Below, one piece after another: positions 33,221 to 46,341 of a stretch of DNA of 64,000 bases (within the stretch, counting starts at the first letter, position 1; each line of letters opens with the position of its first letter). A program made the position numbers and the translations under genes. The DNA lies in contig CM037783.1 in the NCBI GenBank assembly GCA_021229015.1, positions 53,900,647 to 53,964,646 of the forward strand, in the 5' to 3' direction. Under the pieces are notes generated by a model. That model saw only the letters and a program-made list of their open reading frames with translations, searched no databases and had not been told where the DNA came from. Origin of the DNA: Solen grandis. Taxonomy: Eukaryota; Mollusca; Bivalvia; Adapedonta; Solenidae.

Positions 33221-36200
33221 AAAAACCTTTGTATGTACTTATTAAAGTTTTATAACCAAGACGGATAAATTGCACATTGAATAAGTGTATACATACGGTC
33301 TTGACCACCTTCATCATATCAGCCCTTCTTAAATATTTACCATGAAGTTATTGAAATATAAAGGTAAAACATTCTTCTTGCGACAAACACGCCTAATATG
33401 AAGAAATACATTGTCTCATCATGGCAATTCGTAAGCGTGGATAGTTCAGAGGTACTGCAAGATAGGCAATTAGTCCGATGCTATTGGTCCTTGCGGGCAT
33501 ATTCCAGGCTTCGACCTGTTCTATGATAAATTTCTACCCCGTGAACTGGTCTTTATCCGAGCCCAATCTCCGTCAGGGTTTACGGTCATGTTTTATGAAC
33601 ATCGCAAAATAAAAGCTCCTGCGATCATTTCTTGAGGAGTTTTATGACCCGAGATCCGAAAGGAAATAAATAACGTGCGGAAAAATAATGGCAATTATAC
33701 ACGCATCGGACCCATAAAGAATCCGGGTCCAATACATAAACGCATCAAATATATTGTAAAAATCTAATTCTGTTATTGATACGTTCGTTAAGTACATCAA
33801 AGATCGCCGAGGACACCGGCGTCTGGAAAAATTCATATCAAGACGCAAAACACGGTGTTTCCAATGTGTTTGATTACCAAGGCAACGGCGAATGACGTTC
33901 AATTAACGAGCCTCATTTTCAGCTGATGTCCGATGATTTAGGGATATATTTACATTCCTGTCGCCTGTTGAGCCAAACCATGACCCTGACTTACTGGTGT
34001 TGAGTGTGAACTTATAAATTAAGTATAAAAAGCTCGTACATTTTATGCCTGTTTTATACATCATACCGTGAAAGCATTGATGTTTTTTCCCTATTTTAGA
34101 AAATGTAGAGACAAAACCATCTATCATCCTGCAGCATCTGGCATTAATGCCATTTTGGGAACCTATTCGCATTTACCAGAGTGCTTAGTTAAATACATAT
34201 AGATATAAGCAAAACAATATACAATTCTTGGCTTTAACTGGCCTCCGATTGATTCAGTAGAAAACTGAAAATGACGTTGATGCTTATGCTCTGAGCGGTG
34301 CACATGTTCGAGACGTCACGATACAGATGGTGTTTACAAAATGCACTGAGGATTGGAGGTCTACTCGTATGTTTAAATATTATTTATATGCTTGCCTGTG
34401 CATGTCTGTCCGTATGAGAGTACGTGTATGTGTTCTATACCTTTCCATTTATGGATTTTACTATCTTCTAATATAATAATATTCTGTAGATTCGATTTTC
34501 TTCAAAGGAATCAGTGTTGATGTATATTTACCTTTTTTTTTATTTGACTTGCGTTATATCGGGTCAATTTTGCAAACATCAATTAAGAATTAAACAACAC
34601 AAAGCTACTAACATAATTAAAATACTTGTTTACCTTCGCTCTTGTTATGCTTATATATCTCGTAAAGTCAGTGACCTGCTTTGAGCAATACTGGACTCCA
34701 ATAACTTTGACATAAAACAGCCATATTCAGCCTTGAACGGCATTTTGTAATGAGCGACAATGCCATAATGTTGCATAGGTAATTCGCCGTTAGTGTGTCC
34801 CCTGTCCGCTTGTACATTTTATAAATTAATTTGTATCAAAGATAAAACAACGACATCACAGGCTTCTGACGCCTTAGGCGCTACTAAGAATGGCTTATTA
34901 CACTTTTCATATGTTTTATTGGCCATTAAATTATGAAAATTATACTCAGCGGCACATCATCCATGTACCGCTGAAGATCAAAGCCCTCCGACCCATTACT
35001 GTGTCCCTGTATTAATTAACATATGCCGAAGGACAGAGACGTCTGATTTAAGATGTTAACCATGTCAATATTTCATTTTTTTACTAATTTAACAAATTGA
35101 AACATGTTAACACAGCATTAGCGGCGTTATTCAACCGGCGCCTTGGTTTTTTCACCGAAGTCTTCCGGTCGGGGATAAATCATATTTGGAATCCCATATG
35201 GCCATGTTAACATCGTCTTCTTAATACTATTTCTATGATATGCAAAGCCGTTTGATCTTTGCGTTCAAGGTTGTGCTGATGAAGGCAAAAACATGACGCT
35301 TGTCTGGCGATGGAGTGATGCTGAAATACAAAATAGTTGTCAAACATGACACGATTTTTTTCCTCTAATATCAGTACGTCATGCGTTGCTTACTTGCTTT
35401 TTTTAAAAAAAAATATCGCACTTGAGTTTGTACTTAAATGGGTTCTGCCTAAATTCATTATGCTTGTCTAAACTCGGGAAATGATAATTGCAAGACAGGC
35501 AAATTAAGACTTGTAATCTTCTTCATTTTTGAGCAGCAGCAGCAACAATAAAAATGCAACAACAAGAAAAAATTCTCTAATAAGGATAGTGTGTGTGTTT
35601 TTAGCTTGAAGTCACTTTATTCCTCTGTTTGCCCCTTTCCCTTGCAAATTAACTGAATTTTAATTTGTCCGCAACTTAGTGTCAAATAAACTTTCTCTTC
35701 AAAATATTTTTATTTTCTTTTTTTTCCCACCATTTGCCTTTTTCACATTCTTTTCTCTTCACTGCTTTGATAATGCGTATCCTTTTCTTTTTCTTTTCAT
35801 AATTAATATCAGATTCATACAGACATGCATATCCTTTATCAAAAGCATACTCTTCGTCATCACCATCGTCGTCGTCATCATAATCACCAGTTGCAGAGCT
35901 ATCATTCATTTAACGGTTTATCTACATTTGGATGTTCTATCATCATACTCCTTTTTAGGCAGTTCCCACTTCGAAAGTACTTTATCTTTTCACTCGGGAT
36001 GGGTCAGCACGGGTTGCTGATGATGAATTTCTGCTCGTGAGATCGATAGAAGCCGAGCCGTCATCTGTTTCATCTTCATCGTCCCAGGGTCACGTGTATT
36101 ATCGTCACATGTCATATCTAATAACTATATTCCTGATAATAATTGGCGCTTTGTATAAAAATGGCAAACCCGGTCAAATAATTATGGCAGTCGGTAGTTA

Positions 36201-36515
36201 TTATAAATCAATTAACGGATATGGAAAATAACAGGGTATGAACGATCTGACTTCGTCTCCAGTTTAACCCCCTTTTGCGACAGTAGCTGATAAGAAACGT
36301 TATTCTGTGTACCGGAAAGGGAATGATAGTTCATCTAACACGTGTTAGCTTCTAATGGGAGACTTCCTGTGTTGAGCGGACATTTTTAGTTTCCAAGCGA
36401 AGGTATTGATGATCGGTTCGCGATAAACAATATTGATAGAAAGAGAAACAGATACGCTATGATGGTGGCTGTTGTTTGTTGGAGCTACAATGGTGACACA
36501 GACTATATAGGGCTC
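33221..36515. other. No gene seen
   Basis: Ordinary AT-rich sequence. A small pyrimidine-rich and CAT/CGT stretch lies at 35700-35895. Open frames on either strand here have no recognisable domains. Confidence 0.5.
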
Positions 36516-36775
36516 CATCGTCCGGAGGCCGAATGGTCAGAGCGCCAGCCTCTGGAGCGGGAGGTCGTGCGTTCGATCCACTACATATCAAAGTCGTGAA
36601 AATGGTACTGGTAGTTTGGTGCTCAGCACATTTACAGGGTAGTTGCAGGACTGGTTGGCCCGGTATCAGGATAATGTGACTGGGTGTGGTATCATGCCAC
36701 ATGTCTACGGCGTGATACTGCAATGTGGCAGCACTATAACAGTCTCAAGTAGACATTGAGTCCAAATGACTGAAG
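36516..36775 (+). mobile_element. SINE-2 (tRNA-derived), copy 1
   Basis: The head ggaggccgaatggtcagagc is an A-box-like sequence, and gtgcgttcgatccac is the B box. It is followed by the family body: catatcaaagtcgtgaaaa, tggttggcccggtatcagga, taatgtgactgggtgtggta and atgccacatgtctacggc. The head looks like a tRNA with a TGGCCGAGTGG D-arm (Leu/Ser style), but no complete cloverleaf exists. Confidence 0.82.
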
Positions 36776-39700
36776 ATTATGTCGGGGGCACAGACGGGTA
36801 CACATCGGTGGTGGTAAAAGGTTAAGGAATATGTCGGTTCGAAGTTGAAAACAGTAATGGAGGAGAAAAAGTAACGAAACGAAACGAAAAATCAGACATT
36901 GTCTAACCGTATTGTAACATTTGTGCAATAATTTGCGATATTTTTTTTCCAATTTGGCGTCACGTTGGAACAAAAAGTTAAGAAAAAGTACGATAGATCT
37001 ATTTAAATTTTAAACTTCATAAAACATGTGATTTAACATTGAATCGGTCGATCTAAAATTATAAAATACCTTTCGTACATCAGGCATGGCACGATCGTAT
37101 GTAGTTTAGATATAATAGAATGCGTTAAACTCTATGAAAAAAGTATCCCTTAAGTGGCGCGCTAAAATTCGTTTATTACCCAAACTGCTATTCGTCTGCT
37201 GTCAAAAAAAGATGCAAAACTCAACACAGCAAATGAGAAAATTAATGTTCAAAATACAGAGAAGCGCAATGCTGATACAGATTGGCTGTCGAAGGCCGTT
37301 ACAGTCGTCAATAAGCCATGAAATGGCACTGGCCATATCAGACAAATCAACCCAATTTCTATTGATTCCAAATGCTAAACATATCGCCTGTGACATTTTT
37401 AATTTTCATGTAACAAATTTGTGAATGCTATTAAATCCCTTTTCCGTTGTAAAACAACGAAAATCAGATTTACACATAAAATGTATCTGCATTTGAATTT
37501 TTATTGCTGATGTAAAAATACCCATTGAATGAAAAACCTATTTTCCGGAAATGCGAATCGGCGGTTATGTTATATTTTGTCACCGAATTGCGATATGATT
37601 TCAGTTTATTGTTGATCCTAAAGCGTTAAACTGTTAACGCCTCACTTCTATACGAGACGTTATTTTGAATTAATTGACAGCCTATCTGGGTAGTGTCATT
37701 ATGATTTTAATATAATTTGTTATGGGTCCTGTTCTCCGGAAACCGGTTGATGTTGGCCATTAATTTCCATTTATTGAAGATGTTATCTTGATTTTATGAT
37801 CAAAAGACATTGCCGCTGAAGCTATGCAGGTCCACGGAACTCTCTGCAACTTCTGCGATCGCAGATGCTGATGTAAATAAAAAAAAATAAACAGGGATGT
37901 CGACCATTATGAACTGAAGAGGTCGTTCCACAATTACAAAGGTAAATAGAAGCAATATCTGCTTAAAATGGTGTTACTTATTGCATTTCTTTTGAAAGTA
38001 CGTCACCTTCTACATGTCGTTAAGAGAGCTGGATTTAGAATGCGGGTAACGAGGTGGAAAATGTAAGGAAACATGCATTGCTCTTCTTACTCAAACTATT
38101 TAAGTGACTGCAATAAAAGACAAAACATTCAATCTATAAAAGTACTATCCTTATTATAACAAGCATAATACATTTTTTCGTTAATCAATATGTCTGGGAT
38201 ATATTTTAGTTTGTTATTTGTTTATTGCTTCCATATATTTCTTTATTTTTTTTTTTGTGTGAGTATAATTAAATACTTCTGACTAATGTAATATCTATTA
38301 CATCAACACTATTTAATGGTAAGTAATTTTAATGTCTTGAATACTACATTACGCTATCATATTTTTTTAAGTATTTGTTAAGATACTAGATATCTAGGTA
38401 TTTACATTAATGGGGTTTTAGAACGAAAAATGATCCTATATATTAAAGTATTCTGTGATGACACATGCACACATAGATGTTCCTTAAAAGGTCTGGTGTT
38501 TAAAAGTATTTGTCATAGATTCATATATACTGAAGGCAAATATAAACGCATGATGACAAACATCTTAATGGCAACCTCATTCATTTTACCATCTGACCTT
38601 GATAATCACGTACTGAGTAGCCCTATTACCGGTGATCGATGTATGCCATTCTTCCTAGTTACATATGATTTCATATTACTTACATATTTATCAAATACAT
38701 TTTTATCTTCCAAAATTATTAAAATCCAAAAGTATGCTCACTCAACCTACATGTGGCATTTGTTAAATATAGTGCTGACCACTAGGTCAGGGAGCATATG
38801 ACCAGCCCTAGCTCATTTTAAAGCAGCCCGTTCACAGATGGTCATTGACTAAGGATTTGATTTTTAACTATGTGTGTATTATGTCTATCAATACCCATCT
38901 ACAGAAACATGGTCACCCAGTGCAATCATCCGTGATTGTAAACAAAATGGGTAGTTTCCCTATCACAGGTATTACCGTCAAAGACGGTATTGAAACTTTA
39001 TTTTAAAGTATAAAACCTATATTTAGATTTTCTATTTTCATATTACTCACGTACTTGGCTGATCACATTCACTTTTCGCGTATGCGCTGACTTCATAGGC
39101 TGTAGTTACGAAATCCTACCCTAAAATGGTGAAGACGTCATGTTGCGGACGGACAGTGTCACGTGGTACCGCAAGACCTGCTTCGAGGATACTCGTATTC
39201 TACATTTAACTGATTTCGCCAAAGTTGCGATTTCCCGTGTAATGTGACCTACACTTGCCGAGTTTATTTGTCAGAAAACAAAGACATAACCAACACTAAC
39301 GAGGGAGAGTAGAAAATTATATTTTGCATTTCTACCGATTATCTGTGAAAGAGCTGCTTTAAAGGGGTTCTTCTTGGTAAAGCATTTCCTTTGTCATCAT
39401 ATACCTTTATCAAAATGATTTAAATTCCGTCTCATATCGTTACAATTCTCTAAACCGACACAAACATTGACCCTAAGTTTTTTTTTCCAATCAGTATAAA
39501 TCGTTATCACTTTTGAGCTAACTGTATACATAAGGCACTGAGGCAAATTCAAGATTCATAGCACTATGGCTATTCAAGATCCACGAAACCGTGGCAATTC
39601 TAGATTCATGCTGCATCTTCTCTTTTTCATTGATTATACCGACACAAACAGGATGTAAAATACAAATGTATAACAAAATTATTGCGAATTATGCATAATT

Positions 39701-40644
39701 ACTAAATACATCGATTTCAATTATCATATAATATTTTAGTCTAAAGTACGAGTGCTCGAGAGTGTGCATGCTGACTGAGGAAGGGATGAGCTAAGATGAA
39801 TTATTTCGATATTTCTTACAATGTGAATGATGATATTAATTATTTTGTAACTGATCGATGGTTCAGTTTCCATTTCATGTTGAAGTCATGCCTGAGAAAG
39901 AGCGGGTGTCAAAAGAAGGGATGGTGAAGTTTAATTGTTTTTACTTTCAAAGTGTTCTGCTAAGCACACTGCTAATTCTAACGCTAACGAATTACGTTCG
40001 GATCACGACAATTGTCGATTAATTTAATTGAAAATCACGTAAACGTCATTAGACGATAAGTTAAAGAATTGTTCTGAAAGTGCTGGCGTAGAATATGGTT
40101 CAAATAAACAGCATTAGATGCATGCATTTAATTCAGTGCAGGCATCCCATATCCGTCTTGCTCTGCCCAGTACGATGCCAACTTGGTTCAAGGTGTGGTA
40201 TAATATATAATATCTCCGGGCACTTCCGGGAGGCGATGACACGTGAATATATCCGAAATGCTGCATTCGTAAATTAAAATTTCTTGCTAATTCTGATGTT
40301 TGTGTGTGTTTTGCCACTTTCGACTTACCATCAACAGCTTGTAAATTATAAAACATCTAGCAGAGCAGCAAAAAGTGCAAATGAAGCTTCATACTTTATT
40401 GTATTGTTTCGTTTTATGCCGTAGCGTAATATATCATCGAAATGCGTATAGGATACAATGTACATATTGAAACATAGTAATGCGCAAGTGCGGATGTACT
40501 TACAAATATCTAAAGCATTAAATAATTTCTTCGTATTTTAGACACATGAATGCACACTGTTTATATTTTCAACGTGAAATGTTATGCCTAAATATATTCA
40601 TTAATTTCTTTAAAACGCCTCAAGATGGAATAGAAGTAGAAAAT
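36776..40644. other. No gene seen
   Basis: AT-rich sequence with A/T runs. A short palindrome, attaccgtcaaagacggtat, lies near 38972. Open frames at 37134-37424 and 38430-38801 lack any recognised domain and have poor composition for coding. Confidence 0.5.
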
Positions 40645-40659
40645 CATGAATAACTTTCA

Positions 40660-40940
40660 ATCAGAGCTTTATTACCGGCAATATGTGGCCGAGTGGAGCG
40701 GGAGGTCGTTGGTTCGATTCCCGGCCGCGACATACCAAAGTCGTAAAAAATGGTTCTGGTGTAGCTCCCTTGCTTGGCGCTCAGCATATTATAAGGGTAG
40801 TTGCAGGACTGGTTGGCCCGGTGTCAGGATAATGTAACTGGGTCTGGTATCATGCCACATGTCTACGGAGTGGTACTGCAGTGTGGCAGCTCTATATGTG
40901 TCTCAAGTAGACATCGTCTTCAAATGAATGTCGGTAAGAC
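40660..40940 (+). mobile_element. SINE-2, copy 2
   Basis: The head tatgtggccgagtggagcgg retains the A box but has lost the segment between the A and B boxes. The B box is gttggttcgattcccgg. The body follows: acataccaaagtcgtaaaa, ttgcttggcgctcagcata and ggactggttggcccggtgtc. It ends at tctcaagtagacatcg. Confidence 0.85.
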
Positions 40941-41877
40941 ACTAAACCCAACAAACCAATAGAGTTAGTTTAACTTTATAACTCTATATACTTAAGATAT
41001 ATTTGCTTTATACGTCCCAGCGTCGACAATATTAAGTTGCTCTAGGACCAGGTAAAAGCACGAGATAACACACCCAGTTACATCAGACAATATTTTCCTG
41101 GAACTACAATTTATTTGTGCGAATCCAAGGATATGGGATTTTTTTGGAGAATTTATTGGAGAAATGAAAAATGCTTACATTCAAAGCTGAATTGAATGAC
41201 CAGTCACGGAAATAGGGTTAATTTTCCGCTTCGACCAAGTGGATGCTAAATGAAGTTTACTGAAATGCCAGAATTAGGAATTAGGAATCCTTCCTTTTGC
41301 ACTTGTTAACCTGATGTATATTGTCTCTGATGTTGAGTGAAAATAAGACAAAGTATATTTGATAATTTTAAGGTATCATAATGCATGCTTTTTATTTCAA
41401 AATTAAGAAATCCTCTGACACTATTGGAAGATTAAAACATGTTATCATGCAAAAAAAAGTAAATTACATATATTGAATGTTCTGATGCGAAGCGCCACTT
41501 TTTTCACATGAGTGGATCGTAGATATGTAAACTGGGTTGCTATTCCGTTTTATAAATTGCACTGATATTTTGTTCACGCTAAAAATGAATGTTTCCAGCA
41601 CCAGGACATATATGCAATACAATACAACACCTTAAATGCGTTAAAAGCTATGATTAAAACGTCTAGGTAACACATTCCACTAGAATTCGCCAGCGCAGAA
41701 TCACCTTGCATGGATACGCAGTGATACTTTGTCTATTTCGTTTCCAACCCTTCGGTTGTAACAGGCACCGACAGTCTAGAAATTATGTAGCACAGCGGGT
41801 ATCAACGACCGCCTTGATCTGAGATCTGACATTGTAAAGCCTACTATCATAATCAGATTGTTAAAAGGACCCTAGAA
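40941..41877. other. No gene seen
   Basis: AT-rich anonymous sequence between two SINEs. Confidence 0.5.
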
Positions 41878-42320
41878 AGAGAGCCTGGCCCAGTGGTAGC
41901 GTACATGACAACGGATCGGAAAGTTGTGGGTTCGAACCAAGTTTTGGGTTTATTTCCTCGACATTACGTCATGGTTCAACACTGTCACAGTCGTGACGGA
42001 AAAGTATCAGTTGTATGAGCTTGTAATCTCTAATGACGCAAAACTGAATAAGTTAAATACAAAAACGAATGAAACGTTTCATATACCTGAGACCATTCTC
42101 CTTCATGAGACAGATTAACTGCTGCCTCACCGTGATGTGTAGCCTGATATCACCGGCAGTATCCCGACACCGGGCCATCCAGCCCTGGACACATATACCG
42201 GAAGGGAACTACCGGGTATACCAGTTTATTTTGGTGCGATACTGGTATCCGACCTCGACCTCAGGATTATGGGGCGGGTGCTCTTACTACTTGGCAACTG
42301 AGATCATCAACCCTATTCAT
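41878..42320 (+). mobile_element. SINE-3-like element with tRNA-type head
   Basis: The sequence agcctggcccagtggtagcg (A box) and tgtgggttcgaacc (B box) lie ~35 bp apart, as in a tRNA promoter. An unrelated body follows (agcctgatatcaccggcagt; gtgcgatactggtatccgac). No other copy lies in the window, so the 3' limit is a guess. It could also be a relic tRNA gene fused to other sequence. Confidence 0.55.
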
Positions 42321-44131
42321 ATGCAAAAAAAAAGGGGGGAAAAAAGAGATCAGATTCGACTGTTGTATATGTCTTATACAGCATCTTTATATCTTAATCA
42401 CCATCATAAGTAGTGTACAGCCTCAATACCTAATCATACTTTTTAATTGAATACTGGACACAAATACATGTATTAATTTCCCGATGACCCTTTTTGTATT
42501 AGAAGTATCACCAACCCCACTTTCAGGCTTACATATATCGGGACTAAAGCCAGACAATTCCTCTTGTCCCCCAGAACATATATCATAACAAATTATGAAA
42601 ACGAGGTTAGTTTCGAATTTCCATCACTGAAATGTAAGATGCTATACCAGACAACGCTAATAAAACAGCGACAACAAAAATTGATTAAGGCAGTTTTCCT
42701 ACTGCGAAACTTGACAGGTGTTTTATATTCCCTCTCTCCTTCCCCGAGGCTTTAAGACACTGGAAGAATAATTATTATTAATATTTCAGTGTGTCTATCA
42801 TTTCTTGAAGGAAATAGAGTCAAAATATAATTAACGGTTGATTGGGAAATGCGGATCAAAAATGTAATAAAGTTGGGTATTACGTGTTGGGAGAGACATT
42901 ATGGACCGAAAGTGCGTGTCTCGGACCTAAACAATATCGCCATGAAACAAAAACGAAAAGAAAAAGCATATAATATTTATGAAATGTCAGACTAAACACA
43001 TGCCCAATTAGCTTAGAAATGATCTATTGACGACCCCCGCGCGGGGGTTTTCCCATCTACTGCTGTATTAGAGTGTAGGTAGGGCGGGCATGATTTATAC
43101 TGACACATTAATGCTTGATCATATTGATAATGATTGGTGTCAACGTGTAACTCCAGATGTTTGTCAAAAGTACACAATACAGGCTGATACGGGCGTACGT
43201 ACGGACAAAGCTAGATAAATATTGATTAAAAATGAATTATTAAACAGAGGTATATTAAAGATGAGCAGACAGACGGACGGGTGGATAGACGGATAGATTT
43301 AGATAGATATAACATTATATCCTGCATTACTTAAGACATTTCTTAATATGCCAGGATCATACTTGCTAACAAAACATATGTACGGGTGTACCATTACACA
43401 ACATACGATCAGAAAGTCTTACAAATCAATTCCGGACCCTCGCCGATTTCATTACATGATTTATTTCAAAATAACCCCTTACTGGTATATAATACAGTTA
43501 GTTCTTGCGGCTTTTCTTATTTACTAATTAGTCCACAGAACGAAATCCTCCAATCTGACACTTACAGGCAATAACCTCTAACTTCCGGTCCAGGGAGGAA
43601 ATAATCATAAATCGCAGTTATCAAATAAACTTAGAATCACCTCAAAATCTCCATTACTGTCTCTCCGTGGGTGAACTAATCATTTTATATGTTCTTTATT
43701 TCAAGTAGTTCCAAACGGAAAAGTTGGTGGTGTAGGACCTTAGATCGCTCCAGTAATGGATAATACTGCTGCGGGGAATGTTAATAATTCATTGATAGAT
43801 ACTTATTGGGCCACATTTGTTTCATATTTCTGTTTTATATAGCAATATATACGCAGATCTGTACTTGAAGCCAAAGGTGGAGGAAGCAGTAAATGACGTA
43901 TCCCAGTATTCAATTTATATGTTGCCCGGATATGACGTGAGATATGTATGAAGGCGGCACTTCTTAGTTAGACTACTTCATCGACCTCTGTTGTATAAAT
44001 TATAGAAATGTCTAAATAAAGGTTCAAGGAGGTCATTGATTTTTTAAAATGCACGTTCATTCGAAAAAAAAAAAAAACATTTACACATAGTACATTATAT
44101 AACATTAGCATATATTTGTGAGTCTTCATAG
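42321..44131. other. No gene seen; one GC palindrome
   Basis: Anonymous sequence. A 14-bp perfect palindrome CCCCCGCGCGGGGG lies at 43034-43047 in otherwise AT-rich DNA. Confidence 0.5.
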
Positions 44132-44231
44132 CTCATGGAAGATTATAAGAATCCACCATGAGTATTCATGTAGGATAGGGATATCTTACCCGAGGGTCAG
44201 AAATTTCAGGCAGGGACGAGGCTCTGCCGAG
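44132..44231 (+). repeat. Left outer inverted repeat (100 bp) of the 7.3-kb block
   Basis: The 100 bases from ctcatggaagattataagaa to gaggctctgccgag are the exact reverse complement of 51252-51351, as far as I can read. Confidence 0.88.
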
Positions 44232-44235
44232 TTTT

Positions 44236-44800
44236 GTGTTATACATTTTACAAAGACACAAAACTAATTTGTTGTAATTCATGTGAATATGTTTGAAAAT
44301 ATTATATATCTAGTTAGTTATCCCTTTATTATCATTTACAACTCCGAATGTGAAATAAATCTTAATATTTTTTACGAGAGGAATATTAGTACGCACGGTC
44401 AAGGACAGTGGTATTTTTAACTAAGTTATTTTAAGCAAATGGTAATTCCCAATCACATTTTCTCCCATGTTCAGCATACGAAGATAGGGATTTCCCTCAT
44501 GGAAGATAACTCTATCTTCCATGTCACGTGATCAGCTTTCTTCCATGTCACGTTTACAAGTAAACAATGATGACTGTAAGTTATACATTTCATCAAGATA
44601 CAAAACTAACTTGTTGTAATTCATGTGAATAGATATATGTTTGAAAATATTATATAAATCTAGTTAGTTATCCCTTTATTATCATTTATTACTATGAATC
44701 TGAAATAAGGCTTAATATTTGGGGGGAATATTACGTACCGTCAACGACTGGTATTTTTTACTACGTTATTTTAAGCAAATGGTAATTCCCAGTTGAACGA
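44236..44800 (+). repeat. Tandem duplication of ~220 bp inside the left boundary
   Basis: The stretches 44236-44457 and ~44575-44792 are direct copies. Both contain cttgttgtaattcatgtgaa or a close variant, agttagttatccctttatta and ttttaagcaaatggtaattc. The second inverted repeat (44454-44507) lies between them. Confidence 0.8.
44454..44507 (+). repeat. Left inner inverted repeat (54 bp)
   Basis: From cacattttctcccatgttca to catggaagat, this is the reverse complement of 51340-51393. On the right side the two inverted repeats overlap into one continuous piece, whereas here they are 222 bp apart. Confidence 0.85.
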
Positions 44801-44909
44801 ACATCAGAATTTAAGTACATACTTGCGTGTGAACTTTAAAATGCCGATTTCTTTGATGTTGTTATTGTGTTAATTTGTTAAGCGGCAAGAAAAAAAGTGC
44901 AAAAAAAAA

Positions 44910-46341
44910 CTAGAGTTGCATCCGCAACATCATCGGTTTTCTCACTTAGATAAGCTTCATACAATGCTATTGTTACTTCTTCTATCATTCCTTTCACTTT
45001 TTTATATGAAATTGTACCTCTTTTTTATAAAGCTAAATAAACTGTGTCCTACATTTGTAAAACAACCAATAAAGGTTAACATCATCCCGGCCGTGGTATA
45101 CATTTAGCCAAGGAACAACAATGCCAAAACATTTTGAAACCTAGCCAGTAGACCAGCATTAGACTGCAGGAAAGTCACTTGACCGCGAGTTGTTTACATC
45201 ATCCCAGCTACGCTGTGGTCAAATGGCCAATAATACACTGAGAAATATACACACCCCAGTACAGGTAAGATAAGCGTTGGACTGAAATATTTTAAAAATT
45301 GGGCTTTCGCTACGTATGGGAAATCTAACATAACTCGACCATTTTTTACCCGATCTTCAAAAACTGCATATCGTTAGAAAGGTAAATAAACATTCTATAA
45401 ATCTGATAATCAAATTATAATGATATGTGATTAACCTCTGAGATAAATGCAGAAAACCACTGTGTGTACCTATAATTGAGTTTTTTCATAATTATTTTTT
45501 TCATTTGATGTCTGACTTTTAAAATTTTGGTACCGTTAGAAAGGTCTCTTAAAGCATAACATTTTATACCCGTTATGTCTCGATAGAATATTTACCGTTT
45601 TTGAGCTATATGAGGTCAAAGAAAAAATCGATATTGCTGATATGACCTTGACCTTTACTACCTTTTATTATTTTAAAGTATAAGCTGATTAAGAACATCA
45701 TACTGCACATTCAGTGAAAATTTCATGAAAATCGAACAAGAAATAAATACAGGAGAACGAAAAAACATGAAAAAATGACGAAAAATGAAATATTTTAAAA
45801 ACTTGAAATTTTTATTTTTTCCGTATTCAGTGATCTTTGAACGCCTCTAGCGGATAAACGGTGCATTTCCTGAAATTGCCACACTATATATTTTGTGCGG
45901 CTAGGTCTTGCGAATCTGTTTAAACAAACAAAATTCTTCTATCTTATCAAAGTCGGCCAATATTTCTGTTTAAAGGGACCTACCATATTTTCTCTTAAAA
46001 AACGCGTTATTTCCAAGATTCGAACTTTGGTCCCCTCCTGAACAGGAAATGATATCTTTTTTGAACTTCTAGACCTATATATTTTGTTGGGGTGCCAATA
46101 AGGAACAGAATAAAAAAAACCGTATCTAAATCCGACTTTGGATTTTGGAGATTTTTCAATACAATCAATTACATAATAAACGCCACCTAGCGGCACAATG
46201 GGAGACAAATCTGAAAAAATGGCTCCTAAGGATCTAAGTCAGGACAATGTGAATAAGTGTTAAAAATTTCATGGTCGTAGCTTAATCCTACGTTACTGTA
46301 GGCTCGGGACAAATTTTTGACAGAAGAAGAAAAATAAAAAA
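44910..46341 (+). repeat. 1.42-kb tandem unit 1
   Basis: The unit starts ctagagttgcatccgcaaca and ends gacagaagaagaaaaataaa. It has its own variant joint near 45095-45150 (tatacatttagccaaggaac). The sequence contains tgaacgcctctagcggataa and acgccacctagcggcacaat. A 62-codon plus-strand frame and an 89-codon minus-strand frame recur in the other units. No protein family is recognised. Confidence 0.92.

Noticed and set aside
33642..34172. Two adjacent minus-strand frames (86 and 89 codons)
   Set aside because: No recognisable domain, no splice sites joining them convincingly, and ordinary non-coding composition.
36516..36600. tRNA genes at the SINE heads (also 40660, 59527, 60348, 62033, 41878)
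   Set aside because: Only A- and B-box segments are preserved. No acceptor stem or full cloverleaf can be drawn, and most carry SINE bodies.
38430..38801. 123-codon open frame
   Set aside because: No domain, biased toward AT-codon residues, no splice or homology support.
44916..45107. 62-69-codon frame starting MHPQHHRFSHLDK repeated in the 1.42-kb units as a real gene
   Set aside because: The copies are near identical at the DNA level and their C-termini vary at the unit joints, so there is no sign of coding constraint.
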